Assembly (NCBI RefSeq): GCF_937898475.1
Contig: NZ_CALEJS010000025.1
Span: 186,001-250,000, forward strand
DNA: 64,000 nt
Direction: 5' to 3'
Source of the DNA: an uncultured Chitinophaga sp.
Lineage (GTDB): Bacteria; Bacteroidota; Bacteroidia; Chitinophagales; Chitinophagaceae
The notes beneath the pieces were generated by a model, which was not told the DNA's origin, made no database searches, and saw nothing but the letters and a program-made list of their open reading frames with translations. Positions 10,260 through 19,725 of this stretch are shown piece after piece (within the stretch, counting starts at the first letter, position 1; each line of letters opens with the position of its first letter). The position numbers were made by a program, and so were the translations under genes.

Positions 10260-10610
10260 TCAATGCGTGATCCCCATTTCCAGCAGTTCCTGCCTGCTGA
10301 TGGCGGGCACCTGTTGTTTGCGCAGTTTCTCTGCTACGCGTTTGCCAACGCGCTCCGCATCTTCCTTACTGAGGAAAGGATATCTGCCGGGTATGGCAGG
10401 GATAAAGTCCTGGTAGATGTAGGCGTGTGCGCCCACATTCACGGCATAGCCCCATCCCGCATGCGTGCGGAAAGTGACAACCGCAATGCTATCCTGCATT
10501 GCGGTTGGTTTTCCGGGGAAGCCGCGCTGCATGGTCTTAAACACAGCAAAAGCCAATAGCAGCAGGCTCCCCGCGAGTAATAGCATATTCCCGGTCTTTC
10601 GCTTAATCAT
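10260..10610 (-). CDS. DUF4907-like small anchored protein
   Basis: 116 aa. One N-terminal hydrophobic anchor (about residues 8-25) and a small extracytoplasmic domain containing GWGYAVNVGAHAYIYQDFIPAIPG, then a helical tail (KEDAERVGKRVAEKL). This pattern fits the uncharacterised Bacteroidota DUF4907 family, often found beside kelch-repeat proteins. It overlaps the kelch gene end by 8 nt, so the two are probably made together. The family name is from memory of the motif pattern; function unknown. Confidence 0.6.
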   Translation of the reverse strand: MIKRKTGNMLLLAGSLLLLAFAVFKTMQRGFPGKPTAMQDSIAVVTFRTHAGWGYAVNVGAHAYIYQDFIPAIPGRYPFLSKEDAERVGKRVAEKLRKQQVPAISRQELLEMGITH

Positions 10611-11619
10611 TCTTATTATATTCTACGCTTGGCTGAAATTCCCAGGTATCGCTCAATGGCGTACTGCCGCTCACACCGGTGGTGATAAATCCTCTGTTCC
10701 TGACGGCAAAGCCCACGGCGCTGGTGCGCGCGGATCCTTCAAAAGCCTGCTTCAGATCCCACAGATCATTTACCGGGTCATACTCCCATGCTACGGTGGA
10801 GATGCTGCCGCCGCGGTTACCGGTGCAAACATATGCTTTGTTGTTCATCACAAAAGCCACGCAGTTGTAGCCGGTGATGTTGGTGTACTCATCATCATAG
10901 CTGTCGTCGCTCACGTTAGTGATGGCGCGTTTCAGCGTCCATACGTCGTTATCGGCGTCGTACATGGACAGTTCATTGTTCAGCTGCAGGTTACTCTGAC
11001 CGGTAACAATGTAGGCTTTATCTGCTATTACAAAAGCAACTGCATCGGCCCTTTTTGACAAGGGTACATCTGAACGGGTATACCATTTATTTTCAGCAGG
11101 CCGGTATTGCCAGCAATCGTTCAGCCAGTTGCCATCATAACCGGTAGCTACATAGCCATTGGTCTTTACGGCAAAGCCTACGGCGCCTACACGGGCGGTA
11201 CCGGGGAATGGCGCAATGGGCTCCCAGTAATTACCATCGGGATTGTAGGCATAGAAGTCGTTCAGCTTTACCACACCGTCCGTACCTGTACCCACGTAGC
11301 CCTTCCCTTCCGTTGCAAATGCCACTGCGCTGTGACGGGCGCGGGCGCCATCGGGTAAGGAGGCCCGCTGCGTCCAGGTATTTCTGTCTGCATCATAGGA
11401 GTAAAAGTCTCTCAGTGTATCATTATTAACATCCAGCCCGGTACCAACAAAGGCGGTGTCAACGATAGTAAAGGTCACCGCTTCCTGGCGGGCTACGCCT
11501 TTGAAATCCACCCGGTGTACCCAGTTCCCTACTGTGCTGGTAGTATCACTACTTTTAGAGCAGGCGAACAGTACCACGGCCATCAGCAAACATAAACCTG
11601 TTAAATAACGCATTAGCAT
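10603..11619 (-). CDS. Kelch-repeat lipoprotein (beta-propeller)
   Basis: Start placed at ATG 11619, just before a lipoprotein signal peptide ending LFACSK; the frame is open to 11667 but those extra residues carry no signal. About six repeats of the type 'GYVGTG ... LNDFYAYNPDGNYWEPIAPFPGTAR' spaced 45-55 residues form a kelch beta-propeller. Such proteins bind or sense glycans, or resemble sialate mutarotase, at the cell surface. No catalytic residues can be assigned. It is translationally coupled to the DUF4907 gene downstream. Confidence 0.85.
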   Translation of the reverse strand: MLMRYLTGLCLLMAVVLFACSKSSDTTSTVGNWVHRVDFKGVARQEAVTFTIVDTAFVGTGLDVNNDTLRDFYSYDADRNTWTQRASLPDGARARHSAVAFATEGKGYVGTGTDGVVKLNDFYAYNPDGNYWEPIAPFPGTARVGAVGFAVKTNGYVATGYDGNWLNDCWQYRPAENKWYTRSDVPLSKRADAVAFVIADKAYIVTGQSNLQLNNELSMYDADNDVWTLKRAITNVSDDSYDDEYTNITGYNCVAFVMNNKAYVCTGNRGGSISTVAWEYDPVNDLWDLKQAFEGSARTSAVGFAVRNRGFITTGVSGSTPLSDTWEFQPSVEYNKND

Positions 11620-11864
11620 TTTACAATTTTTAATAGTTGCCAAAATTATCCGCCGTTGTATTAGCATAAATATAAAATAGACATATGCCCTTTTTCAGGG
11701 GATGGAAAAGACTTTTTTATCTGCCAGTGGCAGCGTTTGGCCTTTTAGTCCTCATTGGGGGGCACAGGCTGTATAAGGATCGGTAATGCGCATTCATCGA
11801 TAAAAAACCGGATTTGGCATATTAGATCAATAGGGAGTAGGGTTCCTGGCTAAAATTGCGCTCC
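11620..11864. other. Divergent intergenic region, kelch / DUF4270
   Basis: About 245 nt between divergent lipoprotein genes. It contains an AT-rich stretch (11663-11692) suited to promoter function and a short CTGCCAGTGGCAG dyad at 11721-11733, but I could not assign a confident -33/-7 pair on either strand. Confidence 0.35.
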
Positions 11865-13208
11865 ATGAACAATACTTTTTGCGGTTCCAGGTGCGCGCGT
11901 CCCTACATCAGATTAATGATAGCAGTGTTGTTAGCTGCTGCCAACAGCGCTTGTGACAAGGAAGGGTTCGACTACGATATATCAGGCGGCGAACAGTCCT
12001 CCAATTATATTATTGCAGATACCTTAACTATCCGGATGCAGACCATCCGGCTGGACTCCATCCCCACTTCCGGTACGAATGTGGCGCTGAGCGGTAAACT
12101 GGCAGATCCGTATTTCGGTAAGATCACCGCCGGGTCATTCTTCCAGCTACAGCTGCCATCGGATAAAACGCTGGATGCTACATCTACCTACGACTACACA
12201 GAACTGGTATTGTATACCAACAAAAAACTCTACGGCGATTCCAGCCTTTCCCAGCATATCAATGTATACGAGGTACAACAAACCATCCAGCGCAATACCA
12301 ACGCCTACTATATATACAGCCATAACGATTTCCAGACCTCCGGCACTCCCCTGGGCAGTATACAGCAAGTGGTGCGCCCGCATATAGATACGGTAATAAA
12401 GATCCAGCTGGCGGATACCTACGGAGCGCCCTTGTTCAAACTCTTTAAAGACAAATCCACCCTGGTATCCACACAGGATATCTTCCTGAAATACTATAAA
12501 GGCCTGGCCATTAAAGCCGGCGATAATGCGGGCAATATCCTGGGCTTCAATACCGGCGATACTTCCGTGATCCTGCGCATGCATTATCACAACAAGGACC
12601 CCTTCTTTACAGACAGGCACCTGGATCTGAACGTGTATGATCAGAGTGTACAGTTTAACCAGGTATCGGCAGACAGATCGGGCACACCGCTATCCGGCCT
12701 GAGTGCGGCAAACAAATCGCTGTCCTCCGCGCAAACGGCTAATATGTCTTTCATACAGCCGCTAACAGGCATCGCTACACGCATAGACCTGCCCACCTTA
12801 AAGAACCTTGCTTCCGTGGGCAGCTTTTTCAAGGTGATGCGCGCTTCGCTCACCATACAGCCGGTAGCGGGCTCTTATCAGCCGCCATTCAGCCTGCCGC
12901 CTAACCTGACCATTTGCGAAGTAGACAAGAACAACAATGTGACAGACACGCTTACCAGCACACTGGGATCCATTATGTACGGTAACCTGTTCATCGATAA
13001 CCTGTACCAGGAAAAAACGGCCTACACTTACGACATTACACATTACTGCATCAACGAGATTGCCAGTACAGACGCCTTTTCACGCGGGCTTTTGATCATA
13101 CCGCCCCGCAGCGCCTACCTGACAAGCTTTGACAGGGTGGTGCTGGGTGATAATAAACGTAAGCAGAACAAGATCAGCGTACAGGTATATTACCTGCGGT
13201 ACAATTAA
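11865..13208 (+). CDS. DUF4270-family surface lipoprotein
   Basis: 447 aa from the ATG at 11865 (an in-frame TTG at 11856 would add three residues). A lipoprotein signal ends LAAANSACDKEG. The mature part matches the Bacteroidota DUF4270 pattern: an early 'SNYIIADTLTIRMQTIRLDSIPTSG' type segment and 'GKLADPYFGKITAGSFFQL', then beta-rich sequence. The family is described only as a secreted or outer-membrane lipoprotein. A beta-barrel protein gene follows 25 nt later, so the two likely form one unit. Function not known. Confidence 0.8.
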   Translation: MNNTFCGSRCARPYIRLMIAVLLAAANSACDKEGFDYDISGGEQSSNYIIADTLTIRMQTIRLDSIPTSGTNVALSGKLADPYFGKITAGSFFQLQLPSDKTLDATSTYDYTELVLYTNKKLYGDSSLSQHINVYEVQQTIQRNTNAYYIYSHNDFQTSGTPLGSIQQVVRPHIDTVIKIQLADTYGAPLFKLFKDKSTLVSTQDIFLKYYKGLAIKAGDNAGNILGFNTGDTSVILRMHYHNKDPFFTDRHLDLNVYDQSVQFNQVSADRSGTPLSGLSAANKSLSSAQTANMSFIQPLTGIATRIDLPTLKNLASVGSFFKVMRASLTIQPVAGSYQPPFSLPPNLTICEVDKNNNVTDTLTSTLGSIMYGNLFIDNLYQEKTAYTYDITHYCINEIASTDAFSRGLLIIPPRSAYLTSFDRVVLGDNKRKQNKISVQVYYLRYN

Positions 13209-13233
13209 ATCATAAAAGCATTTTAGAAAGAAC

Positions 13234-14469
13234 ATGCAAATAAGACAATATACCGGTATGTGTGGATTGTTGCTGTTACTGTGCGTACAGGCAAAGGCCC
13301 AAAGCAGCAAAGGCGTCAATTCATTGTATTCTGCCTTTGGCATCGGCGACCTGGAAGAGCATGACTACTCCCGCAACTACGGCCTGGGAAGCGCCGGTAT
13401 TGCACGTCCCTCCCTTTTCTACCTGAATGAACTGAACCCGGCCTCTTACTCCGCCATTCCCAAGCAGAATTTTATGTTCGATGTATCGATGCTGGGCAGA
13501 AGTGTGAGCTATACAGGCGCCAATACCACCCAAAGCGCGCTGGACGTTTCCATCAAAAGGCTGGCCATTGGCTTTAAAGTGAATAACCGCTGGGGTGTGA
13601 GCGCCGGTCTTACCCCCTACAGCACGGTAGACTACAAGGTACTGGCAGACCGCTACGTAGCCGGCAGTGATGCCGCTATCAAATCCGTAACAGAGGGTAA
13701 TGGCGGTATCAATAAGGTATACATTTCCAATGGGGTGAAGATCACAAAGAACTTTTCCGCCGGCATTTCGTCCGCTTTTCTCTTTGGCCCGGTCAATACC
13801 ACCGAAACACTGGGCAGCGACACGGTTTCTACTGTAGACAAACAATACGCCTATAACCTGAACTTTACAGGCGGTTTCCAATACCACGGCAGGATAAAAG
13901 ACTGGGAAATAGGCCTGGGCGCTACTTACCGCCTGCCTGCCACCATGCGTTTCCAGCACAGCGTGAATGTGATCAACAGCTCGGAACAGGTGCTGTATAA
14001 AGACGACCTGGACACCAGGAAAATTAAAGTACCCCGGCAATACGGATTCGGTCTTTCCCTGAACAAAAACAACGTTACACTGGTAGCCGACTACCGGAAA
14101 CAATCATGGAGCGGTCTTAACGCCGGCACCACCGGCTACCGGCTTACAGATGCGGATCGTATAGCCGGCGGAGTGGAATACGCTTTCCGGCGTCATTATT
14201 ATAATGGCACCTATGAAGGCCTTATTCTGCAGGCCGGCTTTTCCCGCAACAATTCTTACCTGGTCGTACAGGGAAATCACATTGCAGAAACAGGCGTGAC
14301 ACTGGGGGTGTCGCTTCCCAACCGCACCGGCAACCTGCGTTATTACCTGGGACTGGAAATAGGGCAGCGCGGCACAACGGCCAACAACCTGATCAAGGAG
14401 AATTACCTGAATGCAGTTTTCCATTTTTCACTGAAGGATGTATGGTTTATACGCAGAGTGTATGAGTAG
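13234..14469 (+). CDS. Outer-membrane beta-barrel protein
   Basis: 411 aa with a signal peptide cleaved after VQAKA-Q. The mature chain opens with 'NSLYSAFGIGDLEEHDYSRNYGLGSAGIA', typical of Bacteroidota FadL/PorV-like barrels, and continues as alternating beta strands rich in Gly, Tyr and Asn, ending near an aromatic residue. It probably works with the DUF4270 lipoprotein 25 nt upstream. The substrate cannot be read from the sequence; an OmpP1/FadL-like or PorV-like role are the alternatives. Confidence 0.7.
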   Translation: MQIRQYTGMCGLLLLLCVQAKAQSSKGVNSLYSAFGIGDLEEHDYSRNYGLGSAGIARPSLFYLNELNPASYSAIPKQNFMFDVSMLGRSVSYTGANTTQSALDVSIKRLAIGFKVNNRWGVSAGLTPYSTVDYKVLADRYVAGSDAAIKSVTEGNGGINKVYISNGVKITKNFSAGISSAFLFGPVNTTETLGSDTVSTVDKQYAYNLNFTGGFQYHGRIKDWEIGLGATYRLPATMRFQHSVNVINSSEQVLYKDDLDTRKIKVPRQYGFGLSLNKNNVTLVADYRKQSWSGLNAGTTGYRLTDADRIAGGVEYAFRRHYYNGTYEGLILQAGFSRNNSYLVVQGNHIAETGVTLGVSLPNRTGNLRYYLGLEIGQRGTTANNLIKENYLNAVFHFSLKDVWFIRRVYE

Positions 14470-14478
14470 CGGAGAATG

Positions 14479-14512
14479 GGTTAATTATTGACTATTAATT
14501 GTTAATTTAACA
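14479..14512. repeat. Half-element of the period-7 TTAATTA hairpin family
   Basis: An AT-rich stretch with units TTAATTA/TTGACTA/TTAATTG/TTAATTT at 7-nt spacing. It closely resembles one arm of the element at 52671-52770, but no complementary second arm is visible here. Confidence 0.5.
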
Positions 14513-14550
14513 TCATCCCATACGTCCCCCCTTACCTAATTTAGTACAGC

Positions 14551-15192
14551 GTGCCGAGGGCGGCTAAACTAAAACTCGTAAACAAACAGAAGGGGGACAT
14601 AGTGCCTGCACACTATACTGATAGTGACCAGCTTTTAACAACGGATCTTCAGACGGGTGACCACGTTGCATTTAAGGAGGTATACGACAAATACCACCAG
14701 TTACTGTACGGTGTTGCCTGTAAGTATTTGAAAGACGCTGCCATGGCCGAAGACGCCGTGCATGAGGTGTTTGTAAAACTCTGGCTCTACCGCGAACAGC
14801 TGGACCCCGCGCAGGGCGTAAAGAATTTCCTTTTCAAATGTCTGAAGTTCCATGTGCTGAATGTGATCCGCGACCAGCAACGTGCGCTCAGCAAACAAAC
14901 GCTGTTCACCCAACAGGTATCCGCCTCCCACGAAGAACCTGAACATGCCGTGTTGTTCAATGACTATAAAAGGGCAATGGAACAGGCCATAGAAAAGCTC
15001 TCTCCCCGCAAAAAAGATATCTTCCGTTTAAGGACCGTAGAAGGTTTGACCAACGAACAGATAGCCAGCAAACTGGGCATTTCCATCAATACCGTTAAAC
15101 TGCAATTTTCCCAGGCCAGTCAGCTGCTGAAACATTGCCTCAGGATCTTCAGCAATACCCTCATCCTGGTTCTCTGCTATTGCCTGCTCTGA
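14551..15192 (+). CDS. ECF-type RNA polymerase sigma factor
   Basis: 213 aa as drawn from GTG 14551. An in-frame GTG at 14602 has an AGGGGG stretch 5 nt upstream and would give 196 aa, closer to the usual family length; I cannot decide between them. Region 2 (about 40-105) includes AEDAVHEVFVKLWLYRE; region 4 (about 145-200) has the helix-turn-helix LTNEQIASKLGISINTVKLQFSQA. Followed by FecR and an STN-domain SusC, so it should be released by the anti-sigma when the receptor is loaded and then direct transcription of the SusCD operon. Confidence 0.9.
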   Translation: MPRAAKLKLVNKQKGDIVPAHYTDSDQLLTTDLQTGDHVAFKEVYDKYHQLLYGVACKYLKDAAMAEDAVHEVFVKLWLYREQLDPAQGVKNFLFKCLKFHVLNVIRDQQRALSKQTLFTQQVSASHEEPEHAVLFNDYKRAMEQAIEKLSPRKKDIFRLRTVEGLTNEQIASKLGISINTVKLQFSQASQLLKHCLRIFSNTLILVLCYCLL

Positions 15193-15262
15193 AAATTTTT
15201 TTTCTACCCATATAATACTTTCCGCTTGTCCGGGTGTAGTATGTAATAAGGAGGGCAACGTT

Positions 15263-16270
15263 ATGAAGCCGATAGATCCGGCACTACTCACAAAATTCTT
15301 TAACAACCAATGCACCGCAGCAGAGCGGCAACAGGTAACAGCCTGGCTGGATACGCCGGAAGGCCGTGCCTGGCTTAGCTCCTCCATACAACAGGACCTG
15401 GAACAGGGTGAAGGCCACACCCTGCCACGTACTGAACGTTCCGGGGAAATATACCAGCGCATCCTTGCTGCTACCAGCGCGCAGGACACTACATCGCCAC
15501 AATGGCGATGGTTTGACCGATCGCGGGGAACAGGAAGGCTCAAAGCTGCCGCCGTTATAGCAGGTGTTATTGCCATCAGCTTTGCTGCCTGGCAACTGTT
15601 ACGGCAGGACAACAAGACTGTTACCTACACCACTGCTTACGGCGAGATCCGTACCATTACCCTGCCCGATCAATCTGTTGTGACGCTTAACGGCAACAGT
15701 ACCCTGCGCTACAGCAGGCACTGGGATAAGGCAGCCCAACGCGAGATCTGGATACAGGGAGAAGCTTTCTTCGATGTGAAGCCGGCCTCCAAAAAAGGTT
15801 TCGTGGTGCACACCTCCCGCCATATCAACGTGGAGGTACTGGGCACCAGCTTTAATGTACTGGACAGGGATACGCGCATGCAGGTGGTGCTGAACACAGG
15901 AAAGGTTCGCTTAAGCGGTGGCGCAGCTGCCATCAAGGCGCCTATCATTATGCAACCGGGACAATTGGTAGAATTTAAGGAAAAGAACAGCACGTATCAG
16001 CAACAACAGGTGAACACTGAGCAATATGCTTCCTGGAAAAGCCACAAGCTACAATTCCACAATGCAGACCTGAAAGAGGTGGCACAGGTATTACAGGAAA
16101 CATACGGACTGACAGTGACAATAGCAGACACGACACTCCTTCATCAGCAATTTTCCGGAACCGTGCCCAGCGGCAGTGCAGACATCCTGCTGGATGGCCT
16201 GTCGCAGCTCTTTAATCTTAAAATAAAAAGGAAAGACGTAACTGTAAACATTGAAAGGAACCGTCAATAG
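15263..16270 (+). CDS. FecR-family anti-sigma factor
   Basis: 335 aa. A cytoplasmic N-terminal segment (about 1-90) expected to bind the sigma factor, one membrane segment (about 94-112), a periplasmic FecR domain (about 123-215, with ITLPDQSVVTLNGNSTLRYS and EAFFDVKPASKKGFVVHT) and a C-terminal DUF4974-type domain (about 262-330). It lies between the ECF sigma gene and the SusC gene, whose STN domain is the predicted contact. A full-length, ordinary member. Confidence 0.93.
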   Translation: MKPIDPALLTKFFNNQCTAAERQQVTAWLDTPEGRAWLSSSIQQDLEQGEGHTLPRTERSGEIYQRILAATSAQDTTSPQWRWFDRSRGTGRLKAAAVIAGVIAISFAAWQLLRQDNKTVTYTTAYGEIRTITLPDQSVVTLNGNSTLRYSRHWDKAAQREIWIQGEAFFDVKPASKKGFVVHTSRHINVEVLGTSFNVLDRDTRMQVVLNTGKVRLSGGAAAIKAPIIMQPGQLVEFKEKNSTYQQQQVNTEQYASWKSHKLQFHNADLKEVAQVLQETYGLTVTIADTTLLHQQFSGTVPSGSADILLDGLSQLFNLKIKRKDVTVNIERNRQ

Positions 16271-16308
16271 CATTCGTAAACATTAGATAACATTCAACCA
16301 AAAGTGTT

Positions 16309-19300
16309 ATGAACAAATTTATTACCGCACTGGTAACAGCCATAAGTGTGTCCTGTTACTGCGGAGCGCCTGCGAATTCCCAGGATATGGCAGCATATCG
16401 CCAGCAATCCCAGCCTGCTTCAAAAGCAAGAACAAAGTCATTGAAAAATGTATTGAACCAGCTGGAAGTAAAATTCGGAGTATCCTTTATCTACAAAAGC
16501 GAGCTGGAACAGAAACAGCTCAGCACCGGCGATATGGAGAAACAAGCATCCCTCGAAGCCACACTGGACTATCTGACCAGCAACAATGAACTGAAATATA
16601 AAAAGATCAGGGAAAGCTTCTACATCATCTACAGTAAAGATGAAACAGCGCCTGATGCACAGCTGCCTTCCAATAACGGCATTCCCGCACTGCCGCAGCC
16701 AGGTATGCTGTACAGCGCAGCTGCCCTGCAGATCATCATAAAAGGACAGGTTACCGATGAAAAAGGTCAGCCTATTCCCGGCGCCACTGTAGTGGTAAAA
16801 GGCACCAGCAACGGAACCGCTACCGGTCCGGATGGCAGCTATACCATCCAGGCGCCCGATGGCAACGCCGTACTTGAAATCTCTTACCTGGGGTATGTAA
16901 AACAGGAAGTGCCCGTATCAAACCGCACTACCATCAACGTACAACTGACACCGGATATCAAGTCTATGTCAGAAGTAGTGGTAGTGGGTTACGGCACACA
17001 GAAAAAAGTGAACCTCACCGGCTCGGTGACGGCATTATCCGGTGCAGATGTTAACTGGAAACCGGTAGGCCAGGTATCAGCCGCCCTGCAGGGTATTGCT
17101 TCCGGCGTAACGGTGAAACAGGGCTCCGGCCAACCCGGCGCAGACCAGGGCACTATCCGCATACGCGGTATTGGTACCCTGAACAATAATGATCCGCTGG
17201 TACTGGTAGACGGTGTGCAGTACAACATCAACGATATTGATATGAACGATATCGCTTCCATGTCAGTATTGAAAGATGCTGCCGCCGCCTCTATCTATGG
17301 TGTACGTGCAGCCAACGGCGTTATCCTCATTACTACCAAACGCGGCGCCACCGGCAAAGCAAAGGTGTCTTATTCCAACTACTTCGGCTGGCAGGACCCC
17401 GCACGCCTTTCCAAGTTTGTAGGCGCGCAGCAGTTCATGCAGCTGGTGAACCTGATGCGGGAAAACTCAGGCTCCAGCGCCCAGTATTCTGATGCACAGA
17501 TCAACGCATATAATGATCCCAACCGCAATAAAGACCTTTACCCTGATAACTACTGGCTGAAAGACATTCTCACAGGCAGCGGCTTTCAGCAGTCGCACAG
17601 CCTGAATGTAAGCGGCGGATCAGAGAATGTGAAATACCTGTTCTCTACCAACTATTTTGATCAGCATGGCCTTATTAAAAATATGGACTACAACCGTATC
17701 ACCGTACGGTTGAACACTGATATAAAGTTAACGGACAAACTGAATTTCAGTGCAGACATCTCCACACGCCTGGGCGACCGGCAGGAGCCGCAGGGCCAGG
17801 AAGGCTCTGCCTGGTACCAGTTTGGCCAGGGCGCCATCATCAACCCGCTTACCGTGAACAAGTATTCAGACGGTACCTGGGGACTGGTGCGCGGCGGTCA
17901 GAACCCGATCCGCCTGCAGGACGAAGGTGGCTTGTATGTATACAAAAGCAATCTCTTTACCGGTAACTTCCGCGCCAACTACGAGCTGCTGAAAGGCCTT
18001 ACGCTGACCGGTCTGGCGGCAGTGAACTACCGTTCTGATTACAACAGCTCGCACAACCGTGCGCTGGACTATTTCACGGATTTTCCTGATAACAGCAATG
18101 TGCTCACTGTTGGACAAAACAACATCACCAAAGCTTACCAGGGCTACTGGTTCCGCAACTTCCAGGGATTAATTGAGTACCAGAAGAATGTTGGCCTTCA
18201 TGCCTTTAAGCTGATGGGCGGCGCTTCGCGCTTAACCGAAACCACCGATGATCTGAGCGGTTACCGCACCAACCTTCCCAACGGAGAGATTGAGCAGATC
18301 AACGCCGGTGCGGCAGACGGTCAGCAGGCCAGGGGAACTGCCAGCGCCTATAACCTGGTGTCTTTCTTTGGCAGGCTGAATTATGCTTACCATGATAAAT
18401 ACCTGCTGGAAGCCAACATCAGAAGGGATGGATCTTCCCGCTTTGCAGAGAACCAGAAATGGGGATGGTTCCCCTCCTTCTCCGCAGGCTGGCGCGTAAC
18501 GGGTGAAGAGTTCATGCAGGATGTAACGTTTATCAACAACCTGAAGCTGCGCGGCTCCTGGGGTAAGCTGGGTAATGATGTATTTGTGAGTCCCAACCTG
18601 AACCTCAGTACCAACTACCCTTACCAGAGTACTTACCAGTATAACAGCTATCCTTTTGGCGGCAGTCTCAACCCCACAGCAGGTATCACGGTATATCCCA
18701 ACTCCGGCCTCACCTGGGAAACCACCAGGATGACAGACGTGGGCGTGGATATAACTGTGCTGAAAAACCTGGATGTAACATTCGATTACTACAAGAAAAA
18801 TACGACGGATATCCTCCTCAACCTGCGTATACCCGACATCGTAGGGCTGGATGCTGCCGTGCAGAACGCCGGCGAAGTACAGAACACAGGATGGGAGCTG
18901 GCGCTTAACTACCACGGCCAGATCGGTAAGGAGTTCCGGTATAACATCGGCGCCAATCTTTCTGATGTAAAGAACAAGGTGATCGATCTGCGCGGAGCCG
19001 ACCGGGTATCCAGGGACAATAACAATATCTACACCGGTAACGTAACCGGCGTGCCTATCGGCGCATTTTACGGCTATCGCGTAGAGGGCATCTACCAGAG
19101 CCAGGACCAGGTAGCGGGGCATGCGCCGCAGCCTGTATCCGGTACAGGGCCCGGCGACCTGATATATGCAGACGTAAACAATGATAAAGTGGTGAAAGAA
19201 GGTGACGCCACCGTAGGCGGCGATATGGTATACCTGGGCAGCAACATTCCGCGCTACACCTACGGTATTAACCTGGGGGCCAACTACAAAGGATTTGATT

Positions 19301-19713
19301 TTACCGGCTTTCTGCAGGGCGTAGGCAAAGTGGACATCCAGACACTGGTGCTGGAAAGAGCGCCAACCAGCAGCGATGGTAACTTTAAAGCCATCCACGC
19401 CAACAGCTGGACACCGCAGAACACCAGCGCGGCTTTCCCCAGGCTGGTGACCGGCGTACAGAACTACCAGTCTTCCTCCTATTGGGTTAAGAGCGGCGCT
19501 TACCTGCGGCTGAAAAGCCTGCAGCTGGGTTACACCCTGCCTAAAACGCTGTTAGAGCAGGTGGGCATTTCCAGGTGCCGTTTCTATGTGAGCGGGCAAA
19601 ACCTGCTCACCTTCAGCAGCCTGGCCAGTGATATAGATCCTGAAGCGCCTAATGACAGCAGGTATTACCCGCAGGTAAGGACCTACACTTTTGGATTAAA
19701 TGTGGAATTCTAA
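16309..19713 (+). CDS. SusC/RagA-type TonB-dependent receptor with STN domain
   Basis: 1134 aa. Signal peptide (about 1-24), an STN signalling domain (about 43-105, 'SLKNVLNQLEVKFGVSFIYK'), a carboxypeptidase-regulatory-like domain (about 144-220), the SusC hallmark VVVVGYGTQKKVNLTGSV, a plug with 'LDGVQYNINDIDMNDIASM...YGVRAANGVILITTK', and a large barrel ending in an aromatic-rich strand (TFGLNVEF). It imports oligosaccharides with the SusD 12 nt downstream; the STN domain ties it to FecR and the ECF sigma factor upstream. The nearest hydrolase is a GH1 enzyme, hinting at beta-glucosides. Confidence 0.96.
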   Translation: MNKFITALVTAISVSCYCGAPANSQDMAAYRQQSQPASKARTKSLKNVLNQLEVKFGVSFIYKSELEQKQLSTGDMEKQASLEATLDYLTSNNELKYKKIRESFYIIYSKDETAPDAQLPSNNGIPALPQPGMLYSAAALQIIIKGQVTDEKGQPIPGATVVVKGTSNGTATGPDGSYTIQAPDGNAVLEISYLGYVKQEVPVSNRTTINVQLTPDIKSMSEVVVVGYGTQKKVNLTGSVTALSGADVNWKPVGQVSAALQGIASGVTVKQGSGQPGADQGTIRIRGIGTLNNNDPLVLVDGVQYNINDIDMNDIASMSVLKDAAAASIYGVRAANGVILITTKRGATGKAKVSYSNYFGWQDPARLSKFVGAQQFMQLVNLMRENSGSSAQYSDAQINAYNDPNRNKDLYPDNYWLKDILTGSGFQQSHSLNVSGGSENVKYLFSTNYFDQHGLIKNMDYNRITVRLNTDIKLTDKLNFSADISTRLGDRQEPQGQEGSAWYQFGQGAIINPLTVNKYSDGTWGLVRGGQNPIRLQDEGGLYVYKSNLFTGNFRANYELLKGLTLTGLAAVNYRSDYNSSHNRALDYFTDFPDNSNVLTVGQNNITKAYQGYWFRNFQGLIEYQKNVGLHAFKLMGGASRLTETTDDLSGYRTNLPNGEIEQINAGAADGQQARGTASAYNLVSFFGRLNYAYHDKYLLEANIRRDGSSRFAENQKWGWFPSFSAGWRVTGEEFMQDVTFINNLKLRGSWGKLGNDVFVSPNLNLSTNYPYQSTYQYNSYPFGGSLNPTAGITVYPNSGLTWETTRMTDVGVDITVLKNLDVTFDYYKKNTTDILLNLRIPDIVGLDAAVQNAGEVQNTGWELALNYHGQIGKEFRYNIGANLSDVKNKVIDLRGADRVSRDNNNIYTGNVTGVPIGAFYGYRVEGIYQSQDQVAGHAPQPVSGTGPGDLIYADVNNDKVVKEGDATVGGDMVYLGSNIPRYTYGINLGANYKGFDFTGFLQGVGKVDIQTLVLERAPTSSDGNFKAIHANSWTPQNTSAAFPRLVTGVQNYQSSSYWVKSGAYLRLKSLQLGYTLPKTLLEQVGISRCRFYVSGQNLLTFSSLASDIDPEAPNDSRYYPQVRTYTFGLNVEF

Positions 19714-19725
19714 ACGCACGCAATC

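Noticed and set aside
18232..19398. 388-codon open frame on the - strand inside the SusC gene
   Set aside because: It is fully antisense to strongly conserved SusC barrel coding sequence, has no recognisable domain, and owes its length to codon bias of the real gene.
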